A stretch of 64,000 bases of DNA, taken from positions 1 to 64,000 of the forward strand of contig NZ_JAIVKK010000011.1 of the NCBI RefSeq assembly GCF_020524005.1. The letters run 5' to 3'. How positions within the stretch are numbered: position 1 is the stretch's first letter; each line of letters opens with the position of its first letter. Both the position numbers and the translations under genes were made by a program. Below, one piece after another: positions 1-7,746 of this stretch. Source of the DNA: Microbulbifer aggregans. Its GTDB lineage: Bacteria > Pseudomonadota > Gammaproteobacteria > Pseudomonadales > Cellvibrionaceae. The notes below the pieces were generated by a model. That model saw nothing but the letters and a program-made list of their open reading frames with translations, was not told the origin of the DNA and did not search any database.

Positions 1-197
1 GACCATACAACAGAGATGGTTACTAACGATTGGGATTGTGTCCCATCGAGAGACGCGCAAAACTTGCGGTGTATTACTACAGATTGTTTTACCGATTTAT
101 TTGGGGTTATCGCCGGTCATCAGAGTGACCGAGGCAAACAGCGATAACAGGTACGGCCGAGCAACGCTCATAAGACCAACACCAACCCAAGCCAGTT
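1..197 (+). other. 23S-5S rRNA internal spacer
   Basis: This non-coding stretch lies directly 5' of the 5S gene, so it should be the 23S-5S spacer of an rRNA operon; the 23S 3' end is not recognisable and probably lies just outside the window. A two-part hairpin is visible: 106-113 pairs with 141-148 (GTTATCGC/GCGATAAC) and 114-119 pairs with 126-131 (CGGTCA/TGACCG). It is a plausible processing stem. The short reading frame that crosses this region and the 5S gene is not a gene. Confidence 0.7.
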
Positions 198-317
198 TGC
201 CTGACGACAATAGAGTTGTGGAACCACCTGATCCCTTGCCGAACTCAGAAGTGAAACGCAACATCGCCGATGGTAGTGTGGGGCTTCCCCATGTGAGAGT
301 AGGTCATCGTCAGGCAT
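198..317 (+). rRNA. rrf: 5S ribosomal RNA
   Basis: The sequence matches the gammaproteobacterial 5S rRNA over its full 120 nt. The ends TGCCTGACGA and TCGTCAGGCA form the terminal helix I. The conserved loop segment CCGAACTCAGAAGTGAAACG and the GATGGTAGTGTGGGG / CCCCATGTGAGAGTAGG arms are all present. It is the last gene of its rRNA operon: a strong terminator follows after 14 nt, and no tRNA gene lies between. Confidence 0.97.
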
Positions 318-331
318 CTAAATAAAAGAAA

Positions 332-361
332 AGGCCACCCAAACGGGTGGCCTTTTTTTTA
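332..361 (+). terminator. rRNA operon terminator
   Basis: A perfect 9-bp stem (AGGCCACCC/GGGTGGCCT, loop AAAC) is followed by a run of eight or more T. It sits 14 nt after the 5S gene and is a textbook intrinsic terminator. Confidence 0.95.
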
Positions 362-425
362 TTTGGGATACGGTGAGTTACTGCCACTACCTTGCAGCGC
401 AACAGCGCTGCCATGTGAAAACCCA

Positions 426-490
426 TGCACCGCAGGTGCAAAGGTTAGGGCGCCGCAGGCGTCGCAACGCGATGGCGAGCACGGCTCGCC
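426..490. repeat. Three tandem mini-hairpins
   Basis: Three short palindromes follow one another. TGCACC-gca-GGTGCA is at 426-440, GGCGCC-gca-GGCGTC (one G.T pair) at 449-463, and GGCGAGC-acg-GCTCGCC at 474-490. Each has a 6-7 bp stem and a three-base loop, GCA in the first two. They look like a small cluster of REP-type elements rather than a terminator, because no T-run follows. Confidence 0.6.
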
Positions 491-590
491 ACCCACTGTA
501 GGTCATCGTTCTTGCCGCATAGCACCAGGCCTGATCGAACAAGCGAAAGTGCGCTCTATTTGGCTATATTTAGCTTTCTCCCCCCAAACA

Positions 591-1221
591 CTATCCACAA
601 CCCCACCCACAACAAAACGTCCAAGTTACTTATTCACACTCACAAACATTCGATCACCTAGCTAGCCAGAGTGCTCGCCTGCAAGCAGGCTCCTACACAT
701 CAATCCAGATCCGGCACACTAAGCCCGACGACTAATCTCTTCGTCACAATTAATGGGTAAAGTAAGGCAGACGCTTTTTTAGCCGTTTCCCCAGCCCCAG
801 CTACCACGCCATTCAGCACAAATATCCCGTACTTATCCCCAGCTCTGTCCAGTGTTTCTGTGAGTAATCACTCTGTGTATAAATCCAGAGTCGGTCAGCT
901 TTATTAATGTGCATTCCTGGGAACGTATAACCTGTAGAAAAGCAACTTCAGGTAGATCACCCGGATAACGCAGCGAGAATGTGTGCCATCTCACTTCCCG
1001 CCGACGCCCTTATCAACAACAAGCAAAAGCCTGCCGAGAGGAATACTTGGAAGTGAATTGTTAGTCGCTTGAGGAGGTGTCTGAGGCGCGGATCCATCAA
1101 AATTTATTGGCGTTTTTTTATACATTTTTGTGACGCCAGTAACCATGCCGCTCGCAGTCGATCAGGGATGGTTATCCACAGACCTATCCAGTGATTCTGT
1201 GAGTAAACCGGTTGTGCATAA
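591..1221. other. DnaA-box-like cluster
   Basis: Exact matches to the DnaA-box pattern TTATNCACA occur at 630-638 (+, TTATTCACA), 874-882 (-, TTATACACA), 1172-1180 (+, TTATCCACA) and 1213-1221 (-, TTATGCACA). One-mismatch versions lie at 591-599 (CTATCCACA) and 833-841 (TTATCCCCA). Four exact sites in 0.6 kb is well above chance. No dnaA, gyrB, rpmH, mnmG or parAB gene is nearby, so this need not be oriC; a DnaA-titrating locus is an alternative. Confidence 0.45.
671..697. repeat. REP-like palindrome
   Basis: GCCTGC-aa-GCAGGC (677-690) is followed by TCCTACAC. Read on the minus strand this gives GTAGGAGCCTGCTTGCAGGC, the typical arrangement of intergenic REP sequences in Pseudomonas and relatives. 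Only one copy was seen in the window. Confidence 0.5.
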
Positions 1222-1245
1222 CTGTGAAAAGGTCAGTTAAATCAA
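833..1245 (+). repeat. Duplicated ~70-bp module
   Basis: Positions 833-905 and 1172-1245 align over their length. Shared blocks in order are TTATCC, CAG, a TCCAGTG.TTCTGTGAGTAA core, TGTG.ATAA and GGTCAG. Each copy begins with a forward DnaA-box-like 9-mer and carries an inverted one about 40 bp later. The copies are diverged but clearly related, 339 bp apart in the same orientation. Confidence 0.6.
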
Positions 1246-1262
1246 TTCATAAAAGTTAATGG

Positions 1263-1292
1263 CAAAAAAATACCCCGCATAGCGGGGTATTT
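1263..1292 (-). terminator. Terminator of the FTR1 gene
   Basis: An 11-bp stem (AAATACCCCGC/GCGGGGTATTT, loop 1279-1281) is followed on the minus strand by a T-run. It lies 27 nt past the FTR1 stop codon. Confidence 0.9.
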
Positions 1293-1318
1293 GATGGTGG
1301 AGTTTATCAACCGGCATG

Positions 1319-3235
1319 TCAGGTCTGAGCGGGCGTGCCTGACCCTCCGTACTCCTTGAGCATTAAATACAGGGCTGCAATGAGAACCAGCCCCTGAATG
1401 GCGATACCTTGCCAAGTGGGGTAGATACCAAGCCACTCAAAAGTAAGATTCAGCGGAAGGTGATTCATCGGAATAAGTGCGGCTTCCTGCAGTGCGGCGA
1501 TCGCTTTACCGGCAAGGACAAAGGATAGCGCCAGCATGATGAATGTTGTTGCCGAGAAGAATTTGCCGATAGGGAGTCGGGTTGAGAAGCGAACCATGAA
1601 CCAGCCAATAAAGGCCAGCAATACGGCGCCGGCGGCCAGGCCGGCCCACAGGGAGCCTGTTTGACCTTCTGCGGTCTGGCTGAGCAGTGATTGATAGAAC
1701 AAGATGGTTTCGAATATTTCCCGGTACACGGCGATAAATGAGAGACCAGCGATACCCCAGAGCGTACCGGCACTCAGGTGCTTGTTGATATTGTCGTGAA
1801 TATAACGCTGCCATTCGTGAGCCTGGGTTTTGCTGTGCATCCAGAAACCGACATAGAAAAGCACTGCAGCCGCGACAAGAGCCGCGGTGCCTTCCATCAC
1901 CTCCCGGCTGGCACCACTGATGGTTATCAGGTTCTGTGCAATGAACCAGGTTACGAAGCCTGCGACAAAAGCCGAGATCCAGCCGAAGTGCAGATACTTA
2001 ATGGCGTCGTGACGTTGAGTTTTTACCAGCACAGTTCCCAGTGCAATCACGACCAGCAGTGCTTCGAGCCCCTCCCGTAGCAGGATAATAAGACTGGCAA
2101 GGAACAGCGCACCGCTGGAAAGACTGGAACCTTCGATTAACTCTTTTGCCTGCTGCAACTGTGTGAGTAATGCATTTACGTTCTTTGTTACCTCTTCGGG
2201 GTTACTGCTGTTGTTAAGCTGGGTACGCAGGGCCAGTAGATCCCGTTCGATCGCCAGGCGAAGGGATCGGTCGCGTGAATCCAGGCTGCTCTCGGCAAGT
2301 TCGAAGCCGTCCAGGTAGGCGCTAATTGCCCGGGTTCGTGCTTCGTCGTAATTGCCTTCCTGGAATGCATTGAGTGCAGAAATAAGCTGGGTACGAGCCG
2401 TGTCTATCGCTGAAGCGCTGCTTTCCGGTGCGGTAAACAGGAGATCCGGGTTTGCACGCAGTGCGGCGATTTGTGCTTCGCTGATTTCCGGCCTGGAACT
2501 GCGCAGCGCGTTGGGGCTGTATTGGATCAGGTGGGTCAGAGTGAGGTCTTCGGGCTTAGCGTGGGTGTCCGCACCGGCAAAGGCCTTGCCGCCGACGTAA
2601 AAAGCCAGGGACCAACGCTGCTGGTCATCCAGAGACTGGAAGGCGGTCATGGCGGTGCCGTCGATACCATTGCTGATGGCGTCATACAGACCGAGCACTG
2701 ACCGATTGTCTGCGCGTTCGCGGTCGTAGAAATTCGTGGGTGCAGGTTCCAGTTGCCCGGCAACGACACCATCGCCTTTGCCCTCTACGCCGTGGCAAGT
2801 GACACAGTTCTGTTGATAGAGGGCTGCCGTTTCTTCTTGTGGGAGAAGCTGCGAGGGAACGGATAGCTCGGGGGAGATTGCCAGCAGGCTATGACGCAGT
2901 GCGGAGGTATGTTTACGGACCTCACTGAGACTTGCCTTACTATCGATGGCTCGCTTGAGCGCCCTTGTCTGTTGCTGGATCGCCGTCGCTTTTTCTGACG
3001 CGGACAACTGTGCCCCTCGCTCGAACAGCAGCTGTGAAAATTCCTGCATCTCGGCATATTCGTCGGCATTGATCACTTCACCGTTTGCTACGGCCTCGGA
3101 ATAGTCGACGCCGATGTATTCCGCCATCTGCATCAGCTGGCGAAGCTCCTGTGGATCAGCGGGAGCCGCTAGCGAGCTGGATATCAGGCTACCAGCGATC
3201 AGCAGGGACGACATTAACTGAAATAAATAACGCAT
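1319..3235 (-). CDS. Cytochrome c / FTR1-family iron permease fusion
   Basis: A 638-residue protein with a signal peptide (residues 1-24). A c-type haem site CVTCH (144-148) follows, with a downstream region of cytochrome c type, then a C-terminal multi-pass FTR1 permease domain (about 375-630). The two iron-binding REXXE motifs of the family are visible as REGLE (387-391) and REIFE (505-509). FTR1 permeases import oxidised iron; the attached haem domain suggests that the same polypeptide oxidises Fe(II) at the periplasmic face before transport (inference). A Fur-box-like site lies 45-63 bp upstream of the start, so iron-repressed expression is likely. The gene stands alone and ends in its own terminator. 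Confidence 0.9.
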   Translation of the reverse strand: MRYLFQLMSSLLIAGSLISSSLAAPADPQELRQLMQMAEYIGVDYSEAVANGEVINADEYAEMQEFSQLLFERGAQLSASEKATAIQQQTRALKRAIDSKASLSEVRKHTSALRHSLLAISPELSVPSQLLPQEETAALYQQNCVTCHGVEGKGDGVVAGQLEPAPTNFYDRERADNRSVLGLYDAISNGIDGTAMTAFQSLDDQQRWSLAFYVGGKAFAGADTHAKPEDLTLTHLIQYSPNALRSSRPEISEAQIAALRANPDLLFTAPESSASAIDTARTQLISALNAFQEGNYDEARTRAISAYLDGFELAESSLDSRDRSLRLAIERDLLALRTQLNNSSNPEEVTKNVNALLTQLQQAKELIEGSSLSSGALFLASLIILLREGLEALLVVIALGTVLVKTQRHDAIKYLHFGWISAFVAGFVTWFIAQNLITISGASREVMEGTAALVAAAVLFYVGFWMHSKTQAHEWQRYIHDNINKHLSAGTLWGIAGLSFIAVYREIFETILFYQSLLSQTAEGQTGSLWAGLAAGAVLLAFIGWFMVRFSTRLPIGKFFSATTFIMLALSFVLAGKAIAALQEAALIPMNHLPLNLTFEWLGIYPTWQGIAIQGLVLIAALYLMLKEYGGSGTPAQT

Positions 3236-3279
3236 TGATGATATCCAAAAGGCTTGGTGGTTAAGAGCGTAATACTATT

Positions 3280-3298
3280 GATAATGATTCTAACAACA
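3280..3298 (-). promoter_or_regulatory. Candidate Fur box
   Basis: GATAATGATTCTAACAACA matches the first half of the Fur consensus GATAATGATAATCATTATC exactly (nine bases) and part of the rest. It sits 45 bp upstream of the iron permease start codon, which fits iron control of that gene. Confidence 0.6.
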
Positions 3299-3338
3299 AG
3301 CTCTGGAGTGGAGGGAGATGTACTGGCACTTTAAAAGG

Positions 3339-3370
3339 TTGCAATTTAGGTTGTGTACAATATAGTTGTG
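3339..3370 (+). promoter_or_regulatory. Candidate gpx-ohrR promoter with OhrR operator
   Basis: TTGCAA (3339-3344), a 16-bp spacer and TATAGT (3361-3366) form a plausible promoter. The -10 box is overlapped by TACAATATAGTTGTG (3356-3370), which agrees with the OhrR operator known from Bacillus (TACAATTAAATTGTA) at 11 of 15 bases. The second gene of the operon encodes an OhrR-like repressor, so autoregulation is likely. Confidence 0.5.
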
Positions 3371-3396
3371 CAAAATTAATGTGAGGAGAAGCCATA

Positions 3397-3876
3397 ATGA
3401 CGGATCTGTATACCATTCCCTTTAAGACCAGCGAAGGTAAAGACACATCACTCGATGCGTACAAAGGCAAGGTGCTGTTGATTGTGAATACGGCCAGCAA
3501 GTGTGGCTTTACACCGCAGTATCAGGGGCTGGAAGCGTTGCATCAGAAGTACAAAGACCGTGGTCTGGTTATTCTCGGGTTTCCCTGCAACCAGTTTGGT
3601 CAACAGGAGCCAGGCAATGACAGCGAAATCCAGGAATTCTGTGAGTTGAACTACGGGGTCAGTTTCCCGGTTCTGGCCAAGCTGGATGTGAACGGAGATC
3701 AGGCCCACCCGTTGTTTAATCACTTGAAGAAAGAAGCGCCCGGTATTTTGGGTACGCAGGCCATTAAATGGAACTTCACCAAGTTTCTGGTCAACCGTGA
3801 CGGAGCGGTAGTGAATCGCTACGCGCCGAAAGACAAACCTGAATCCCTGGCGGCAGACATCGAGAAACTGCTCTGA
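3397..3876 (+). CDS. Glutathione peroxidase family protein
   Basis: At 159 residues this is the normal length for bacterial thiol peroxidases of the GPx family (E. coli BtuE type). The catalytic NTASKCGFT motif has Cys at residue 36 in place of selenocysteine. The second family motif [12 protein letters not shown] (Cys64) and the WNFTKFLV segment that supplies the active-site Trp and Asn are present. It reduces lipid or organic hydroperoxides in the cytoplasm using thioredoxin or glutathione. A good ribosome site (GAGGAG) precedes the ATG. The stop overlaps the start of the OhrR-like gene (TGATG), so the two are translationally coupled. Confidence 0.95.
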   Translation: MTDLYTIPFKTSEGKDTSLDAYKGKVLLIVNTASKCGFTPQYQGLEALHQKYKDRGLVILGFPCNQFGQQEPGNDSEIQEFCELNYGVSFPVLAKLDVNGDQAHPLFNHLKKEAPGILGTQAIKWNFTKFLVNRDGAVVNRYAPKDKPESLAADIEKLL

Positions 3877-4346
3877 TGGGAAAGACTTCCGATAGCGCGA
3901 GCATGGATCTGGATCGCCAGCTGTGCTTTGCGCTGTATGCATCATCCCGGGCAATGATTCGGGCTTACCAACCCATGTTGCGTGAGTTTGGGATCACTTA
4001 TCCCCAGTACCTTGTCCTGCTTCTTTTATGGCAGTGGGAGAAAGAGGGTGAGCCTGCCGAGCACTGGACGGTAAGTGCATTGGGTGAACGGTTGATGCTG
4101 GACTCCGGTACTCTGACGCCGCTTTTGAAACGGATGGAAAAGCTGGCACTGATCAGCCGCCGGCGTGGGGCGCAGGATGAGCGGGTCACGCTGGTATCTC
4201 TGACGCAAAGTGGCTGCAAGTTACAGAGCAAAGTTTCGGCGTGGCGCGACGAGGCAATGAGTGGTCTGGCGGTTGCACCCGAGCGTCTCTCGGCACTGCA
4301 CCGCGAGTTGTGGGAGCTGTTGGATGTGCTTAAGAACAGGGAGTGA
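3876..4346 (+). CDS. ohrR: OhrR-type MarR-family regulator
   Basis: A 156-residue MarR-family winged-helix protein. The N-terminal LDRQLCFALYASSR segment carries the conserved redox Cys of OhrR, the organic-hydroperoxide sensor, followed by the ITYPQYLVLLLLW signature. The DNA-binding region spans about residues 65-110 (LDSGTLTPLLKRME) with a basic wing (RRRGAQDER). OhrR represses its target until the Cys is oxidised by organic peroxide. OhrR usually controls ohr; here the partner is a GPx-family peroxidase one base upstream. Confidence 0.9.
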   Translation: MGKTSDSASMDLDRQLCFALYASSRAMIRAYQPMLREFGITYPQYLVLLLLWQWEKEGEPAEHWTVSALGERLMLDSGTLTPLLKRMEKLALISRRRGAQDERVTLVSLTQSGCKLQSKVSAWRDEAMSGLAVAPERLSALHRELWELLDVLKNRE

Positions 4347-4432
4347 TTAAGGATGAACCTTCCTCCTTTGCCCGGCTTTCCGGATAATATTTGCGTATTG
4401 CTTATGATTTTCTGCTTAAAATAGGATGGTTG

Positions 4433-4462
4433 TTGATTTCTGGCGCTGTGGCGGCGTATAGT
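4433..4462 (+). promoter_or_regulatory. Candidate leuA leader promoter
   Basis: TTGATT (4433-4438) and TATAGT (4457-4462) are separated by 18 bp. Transcription would start about 60 nt before the leader peptide ATG, giving a leuA leader of roughly 330 nt. The call rests only on position and box similarity. Confidence 0.35.
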
Positions 4463-4524
4463 CTGAACAAGTGATCGCGCGGCGTGCGCGTTAGTGTCAT
4501 CAACCCAAATTTGAAGCAGCAGAT

Positions 4525-4692
4525 ATGTCCGTCACTATCCCGATAGTGCAAGCCCGGTATCCGGTAGTCACCGGACCGTTTTTGGATATCCCTACGAACT
4601 CGTCCATGAGTTCCACAGAGCCTCATTGCTCCTCCTTTCCTGCTGCCCACCTACTAGCACGCCTGCTACGACTGCCGCACTGCGGCATATAA
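4525..4692 (+). CDS. Candidate leuA leader peptide
   Basis: A 55-codon frame upstream of leuA whose C-terminal end reads HLLARLLRLPHCGI: five leucines in eight codons, three of them the rare CTA. Its final codons overlap the stem at 4673-4687, as expected for ribosome-mediated attenuation. Leader peptides rich in Leu codons control leucine operons in many gammaproteobacteria. The start is uncertain, since no strong ribosome site is visible; an internal ATG at 4606 would give a 28-residue peptide with the same Leu codons. Confidence 0.55.
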   Translation: MSVTIPIVQARYPVVTGPFLDIPTNSSMSSTEPHCSSFPAAHLLARLLRLPHCGI

Positions 4693-4698
4693 TTTTAT
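4673..4698 (+). terminator. Attenuator-like hairpin before leuA
   Basis: TGCCGC-act-GCGGCA (4673-4687) is followed by TATAATTTT. The stem is short and the T-run imperfect. It is called an attenuator mainly because it overlaps the end of the Leu-rich leader frame and lies 100 nt before leuA. Confidence 0.45.
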
Positions 4699-4798
4699 TC
4701 CCGCACTTTCCAACAGAATTCCATACCAAATTTGCGCTGTGCATAGACAGTGACGTGAGCGCTGTTTAGCCTCGGGTCAGACTAGGAGAAAAGTCCCG

Positions 4799-6334
4799 AT
4801 GAATACCAATAAAGATAAATTAGTCATTTTCGATACCACGTTGCGCGATGGGGAGCAGAGCCCCGGCGCATCGATGACCAAGGAAGAAAAACTCCGTATT
4901 GCCAGCATGCTGGAGCGTATGCGGGTGGATGTGATTGAAGCGGGATTCGCTATTGCCAGCCAGGGTGATTTTGAAGCTGTGAAGGCAGTGGCGGAAACCA
5001 TCAAGGATTCCCGCGTATGTAGCCTCGCCCGAGCAGTGGGCCCGGATATCATCCGCGCTGGTGAGGCCCTGAAAAACGCCAATGCCTCCCGCATCCATAC
5101 CTTTATTGCAACGTCACCGATTCACATGAAGTACAAGTTGCAGATGGAGCCGGAAGATGTGCTGCGCCAGGCAGTGGAAGCGGTGAAAACTGCACGCCAG
5201 TTTACCGATGATGTGGAATTTTCCCTTGAGGACGGCAGCCGCTCCGAGCCGGAATTCATGTACCGTATCATCGAGGCGGTGATCAAGGCCGGCGCCGGTA
5301 CCATCAATATTCCAGACACCGTTGGCTATGGTGAGCCCGCCGAGTACGGTGCCATGTTCAAGCGGGTCATTGAAAATGTGCCCAATTCTGATCTGGCTAT
5401 TTTCTCTACGCACTGCCACAACGACCTCGGTCTGGCGGTAGCGAACTCGTTGTCCGCGGTTATGAATGGTGTGCGGCAGGTTGAGTGCACCATTAACGGT
5501 CTCGGTGAGCGCGCCGGTAACGCCGCTCTGGAGGAAATCGTTATGGCGGTGCGCACCCGCCAGGATTTGTACCCGGTAGAAACCCGTATTGATGCGTCGC
5601 ATATCGTACCGACCTCACGTTTGGTTTCGTCGATTACCGGCTTCCCGGTGCAGCCGAACAAGGCTATCGTCGGTGCCAATGCCTTCGCCCACGAGTCCGG
5701 TATCCATCAGGATGGCGTGCTGAAACACCGTGAAACCTACGAAATCATGCGCGCCGAAGATGTGGGCTGGGGCAACAACCGCCTGGTGCTGGGCAAACAT
5801 TCCGGGCGTGCTGCGGTGAAAGCCCGCTATGAAGAGTTGGGTGTAACCTTTTCTGATCCGGCTGAGTTCAATGTATTGTTCCAGCGTTTCAAAGACCTGG
5901 CGGACAAGAAGCACGAGATTTTCGACGAAGATCTGCAGTCCCTGATTTCCGGTGCGTCAGACCCGGTGGAGCATTATCAGCTGAAAGACCTGGAGGTCCG
6001 CAGCAAAAGCGGCAGTAGCCCTTACGCACAGCTGGAGCTTTCGATTGACGGTGAGGCAACCGTTTGCAGTGCAGAGGGCAGTGGTCCGGTCGACGCTACG
6101 TTCAAGGCGATTGAATCCGTTGCGAAGAGTAAGGCCGACTTGAAACTCTATTCCGTTAATGCGGTAACCCAGGGCACAGATTCCCAGGGTAGCGTGACTG
6201 TGCGCCTGGAGCGTGACGGACGATTGGTCAATGGTGTGGGTGCAGACACAGATATTCTCGTCGCATCCGCAAAAGCGTATCTGGATGCTTTAAACTTGCT
6301 GGCCAGTAAAGCCAACAAACCCGGGGGCGTATAA
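4799..6334 (+). CDS. leuA: 2-isopropylmalate synthase
   Basis: 511 residues, close to the E. coli LeuA length (523). It condenses acetyl-CoA with 2-oxoisovalerate, the first committed step of leucine synthesis. The catalytic motif [15 protein letters not shown] is at residues 11-25 and the metal-binding STHCHNDLG segment near 202. The C-terminal third (from about 390) is the LeuA allosteric dimerisation domain that mediates leucine feedback. An AGGAG ribosome site precedes the ATG. leuB, leuC and leuD are not adjacent, so the leucine genes are split in this genome. The upstream leader suggests attenuation by leucyl-tRNA supply. Confidence 0.97.
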   Translation: MNTNKDKLVIFDTTLRDGEQSPGASMTKEEKLRIASMLERMRVDVIEAGFAIASQGDFEAVKAVAETIKDSRVCSLARAVGPDIIRAGEALKNANASRIHTFIATSPIHMKYKLQMEPEDVLRQAVEAVKTARQFTDDVEFSLEDGSRSEPEFMYRIIEAVIKAGAGTINIPDTVGYGEPAEYGAMFKRVIENVPNSDLAIFSTHCHNDLGLAVANSLSAVMNGVRQVECTINGLGERAGNAALEEIVMAVRTRQDLYPVETRIDASHIVPTSRLVSSITGFPVQPNKAIVGANAFAHESGIHQDGVLKHRETYEIMRAEDVGWGNNRLVLGKHSGRAAVKARYEELGVTFSDPAEFNVLFQRFKDLADKKHEIFDEDLQSLISGASDPVEHYQLKDLEVRSKSGSSPYAQLELSIDGEATVCSAEGSGPVDATFKAIESVAKSKADLKLYSVNAVTQGTDSQGSVTVRLERDGRLVNGVGADTDILVASAKAYLDALNLLASKANKPGGV

Positions 6335-6361
6335 CGCCCTTTGGTCCTGACGGGGACAGAT

Positions 6362-7165
6362 GTGAACGAACTGCAGCGGACGGAATACCTCACCGCACTC
6401 GGGGTGACCAGCTATATGCCCAGGTACTGCCTGCCGCTGGCGCCAGAGCCAGTGCAGGCGCTGTTGCCGCCGGCGCAGGCCGATGTACCTGAGGCGCCGA
6501 CGGCGCCTGCGACACTGATGGCTGCAGTTGGCGCTGACGCCGCTGTTCCCGAAACCGTTTCCTCAACTGCCCAGGCGCAGTTCCCTGTTGCACCTGCCGA
6601 ACCTGCGCCGGCACCGGAAGTCAGCCGGGTGATTGGCAGTATCACCGCGGAGGCGAAGATAGCGCCAACGCCGTCCAAACCGGCTGCCGTGGCGGCGCCA
6701 GAAAAAACGGTTCATCCGTTTGTGCTCAACTGCTGGTGGCTGGGGGAAGAGCTCCTGGCCGTCGACAGCCGCGAGCCGGGTACCGCGCTGCCTGTCGAAA
6801 GCCTGTTTGGGAATATTATCCGCGCGCTGGACTGGCACCAGCTGGCGACGGAACGCGATAAGCTGAAGTGGCCACTTGCGGAGAACCCTTTTGCTGCGGC
6901 CGCCGGAGCCAGTGATGCCCGTGAAACCTGTAGCAGCTGGCTGGAAGCCGCTTGCGGTCGCAAGCCGGTGAAGTCCATCTGGTTGATGGGGCAGCAGGCG
7001 CAGGAATTCTGCGCACCGGTGCCAATGGCCGAGACGGTCAATGAATGGCAGGGTATTCAGGTGATCGCCATGCCGAGTCTTACCGAGCTGCTCACCGATC
7101 CCCAGCGCAAGCGACCGCTCTGGCAACTGTTGCGCAAGCTGTACCCAGAACAGACCCGGCGCTGA
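6362..7165 (+). CDS. holD: DNA polymerase III psi subunit, HolD-like
   Basis: 267 residues from a GTG start with a GGGGA site 6 nt upstream; a TTG 21 nt earlier is possible. Two segments match HolD. The N-terminal QRTEYLTALGVTSY corresponds to the E. coli stretch that binds SSB and chi. The C-terminal PSLTELLTDPQRKRPLWQLL corresponds to PALTDLRANPTARAALWQQI. The gene lies directly before rimI, the same order as the E. coli holD-rimI operon. Between these anchors sits an Ala/Pro-rich linker of about 90 residues, so the protein is nearly twice the E. coli length (137). Homology is inferred from these anchors and synteny; it would often be annotated as hypothetical. Confidence 0.75.
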   Translation: MNELQRTEYLTALGVTSYMPRYCLPLAPEPVQALLPPAQADVPEAPTAPATLMAAVGADAAVPETVSSTAQAQFPVAPAEPAPAPEVSRVIGSITAEAKIAPTPSKPAAVAAPEKTVHPFVLNCWWLGEELLAVDSREPGTALPVESLFGNIIRALDWHQLATERDKLKWPLAENPFAAAAGASDARETCSSWLEAACGRKPVKSIWLMGQQAQEFCAPVPMAETVNEWQGIQVIAMPSLTELLTDPQRKRPLWQLLRKLYPEQTRR

Positions 7166-7212
7166 AGGCTGCTGTACTTAACCGCATCCGCCGAACACGG
7201 AAGTTGACCCCT

Positions 7213-7692
7213 GTGAATGTCCCTCACTCTAATCCTGACCCGGTTGCCGGGCTGCGCTTCTGCAAAGGCTCGGAAACCGACAGTGCGGCTCTCGCAGAAC
7301 TCGCGCGCAGCGCTCACAGCCACCCGTGGAAAGCTACCCAGTATCGAGACAGCATGGCTTCGGGGCACGACTGCTGGTTGTTGCGGACCGAATCCGGGGG
7401 TATAGCGGCTTGTTGTGTCGCCAGTCGCCTGTTCGACGAGGTGGAAATCCTGGATGTGGCCGTTGCCCCCGAGTGGCGGCGCAAAGGGGTTGGCGAAAGT
7501 CTGTTGCAGCGGATCATTGCGCAATTACCGGAAGATACCGCGCGCATGATCCTGGAAGTACGCGCATCCAACCGCGCGGCACGCGGGCTTTATCACAAGT
7601 TAGGGTTTTCAGAGGATGGACGCCGCAAGAATTACTACCCCAAAGCCGACGGTACCCGTGAAGACGCGCTGCTGATGAGTCTGGTACTTTAG
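7213..7692 (+). CDS. rimI: Ribosomal protein S18 alanine N-acetyltransferase
   Basis: 159 residues with the GNAT fold. The acetyl-CoA-binding loop is seen as VAPEWRRKGVGESLL (about 84-98), followed by RASNRAARGLYHKLGF and a C-terminal NYYP segment typical of RimI. RimI acetylates the N-terminal Ala of ribosomal protein S18. The frame is open further upstream, but a GTG at 7213, 47 nt after holD, gives the normal RimI length. The position after a HolD-like gene supports RimI over other GNATs. Confidence 0.85.
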   Translation: MNVPHSNPDPVAGLRFCKGSETDSAALAELARSAHSHPWKATQYRDSMASGHDCWLLRTESGGIAACCVASRLFDEVEILDVAVAPEWRRKGVGESLLQRIIAQLPEDTARMILEVRASNRAARGLYHKLGFSEDGRRKNYYPKADGTREDALLMSLVL

Positions 7693-7746
7693 GCCACGCG
7701 CATCTGTTACTCCCCACTTCCCGATTTATATAGTTCGTTTCTCTTC

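Larger units (their letters stand above)
362..1267. other. Gene-free region between rRNA operon and FTR1 gene
   Basis: About 900 bp hold no credible gene; the 100-codon frame at 363-665 runs through tandem palindromes and lacks a family signature. The stretch contains the mini-hairpins at 426-490, a REP-like palindrome at 671-697, and a duplicated module rich in DnaA-box-like 9-mers (listed separately). A run around 1097-1135 is AT-rich. Confidence 0.7.

Noticed and set aside
363..665. 100-codon frame after the rRNA operon
   Set aside because: It runs through tandem palindromes and REP-like DNA and has no coding character.
591..1245. Main chromosomal origin (oriC)
   Set aside because: None of the genes usually next to oriC is in the window; DnaA-box density alone is not enough.
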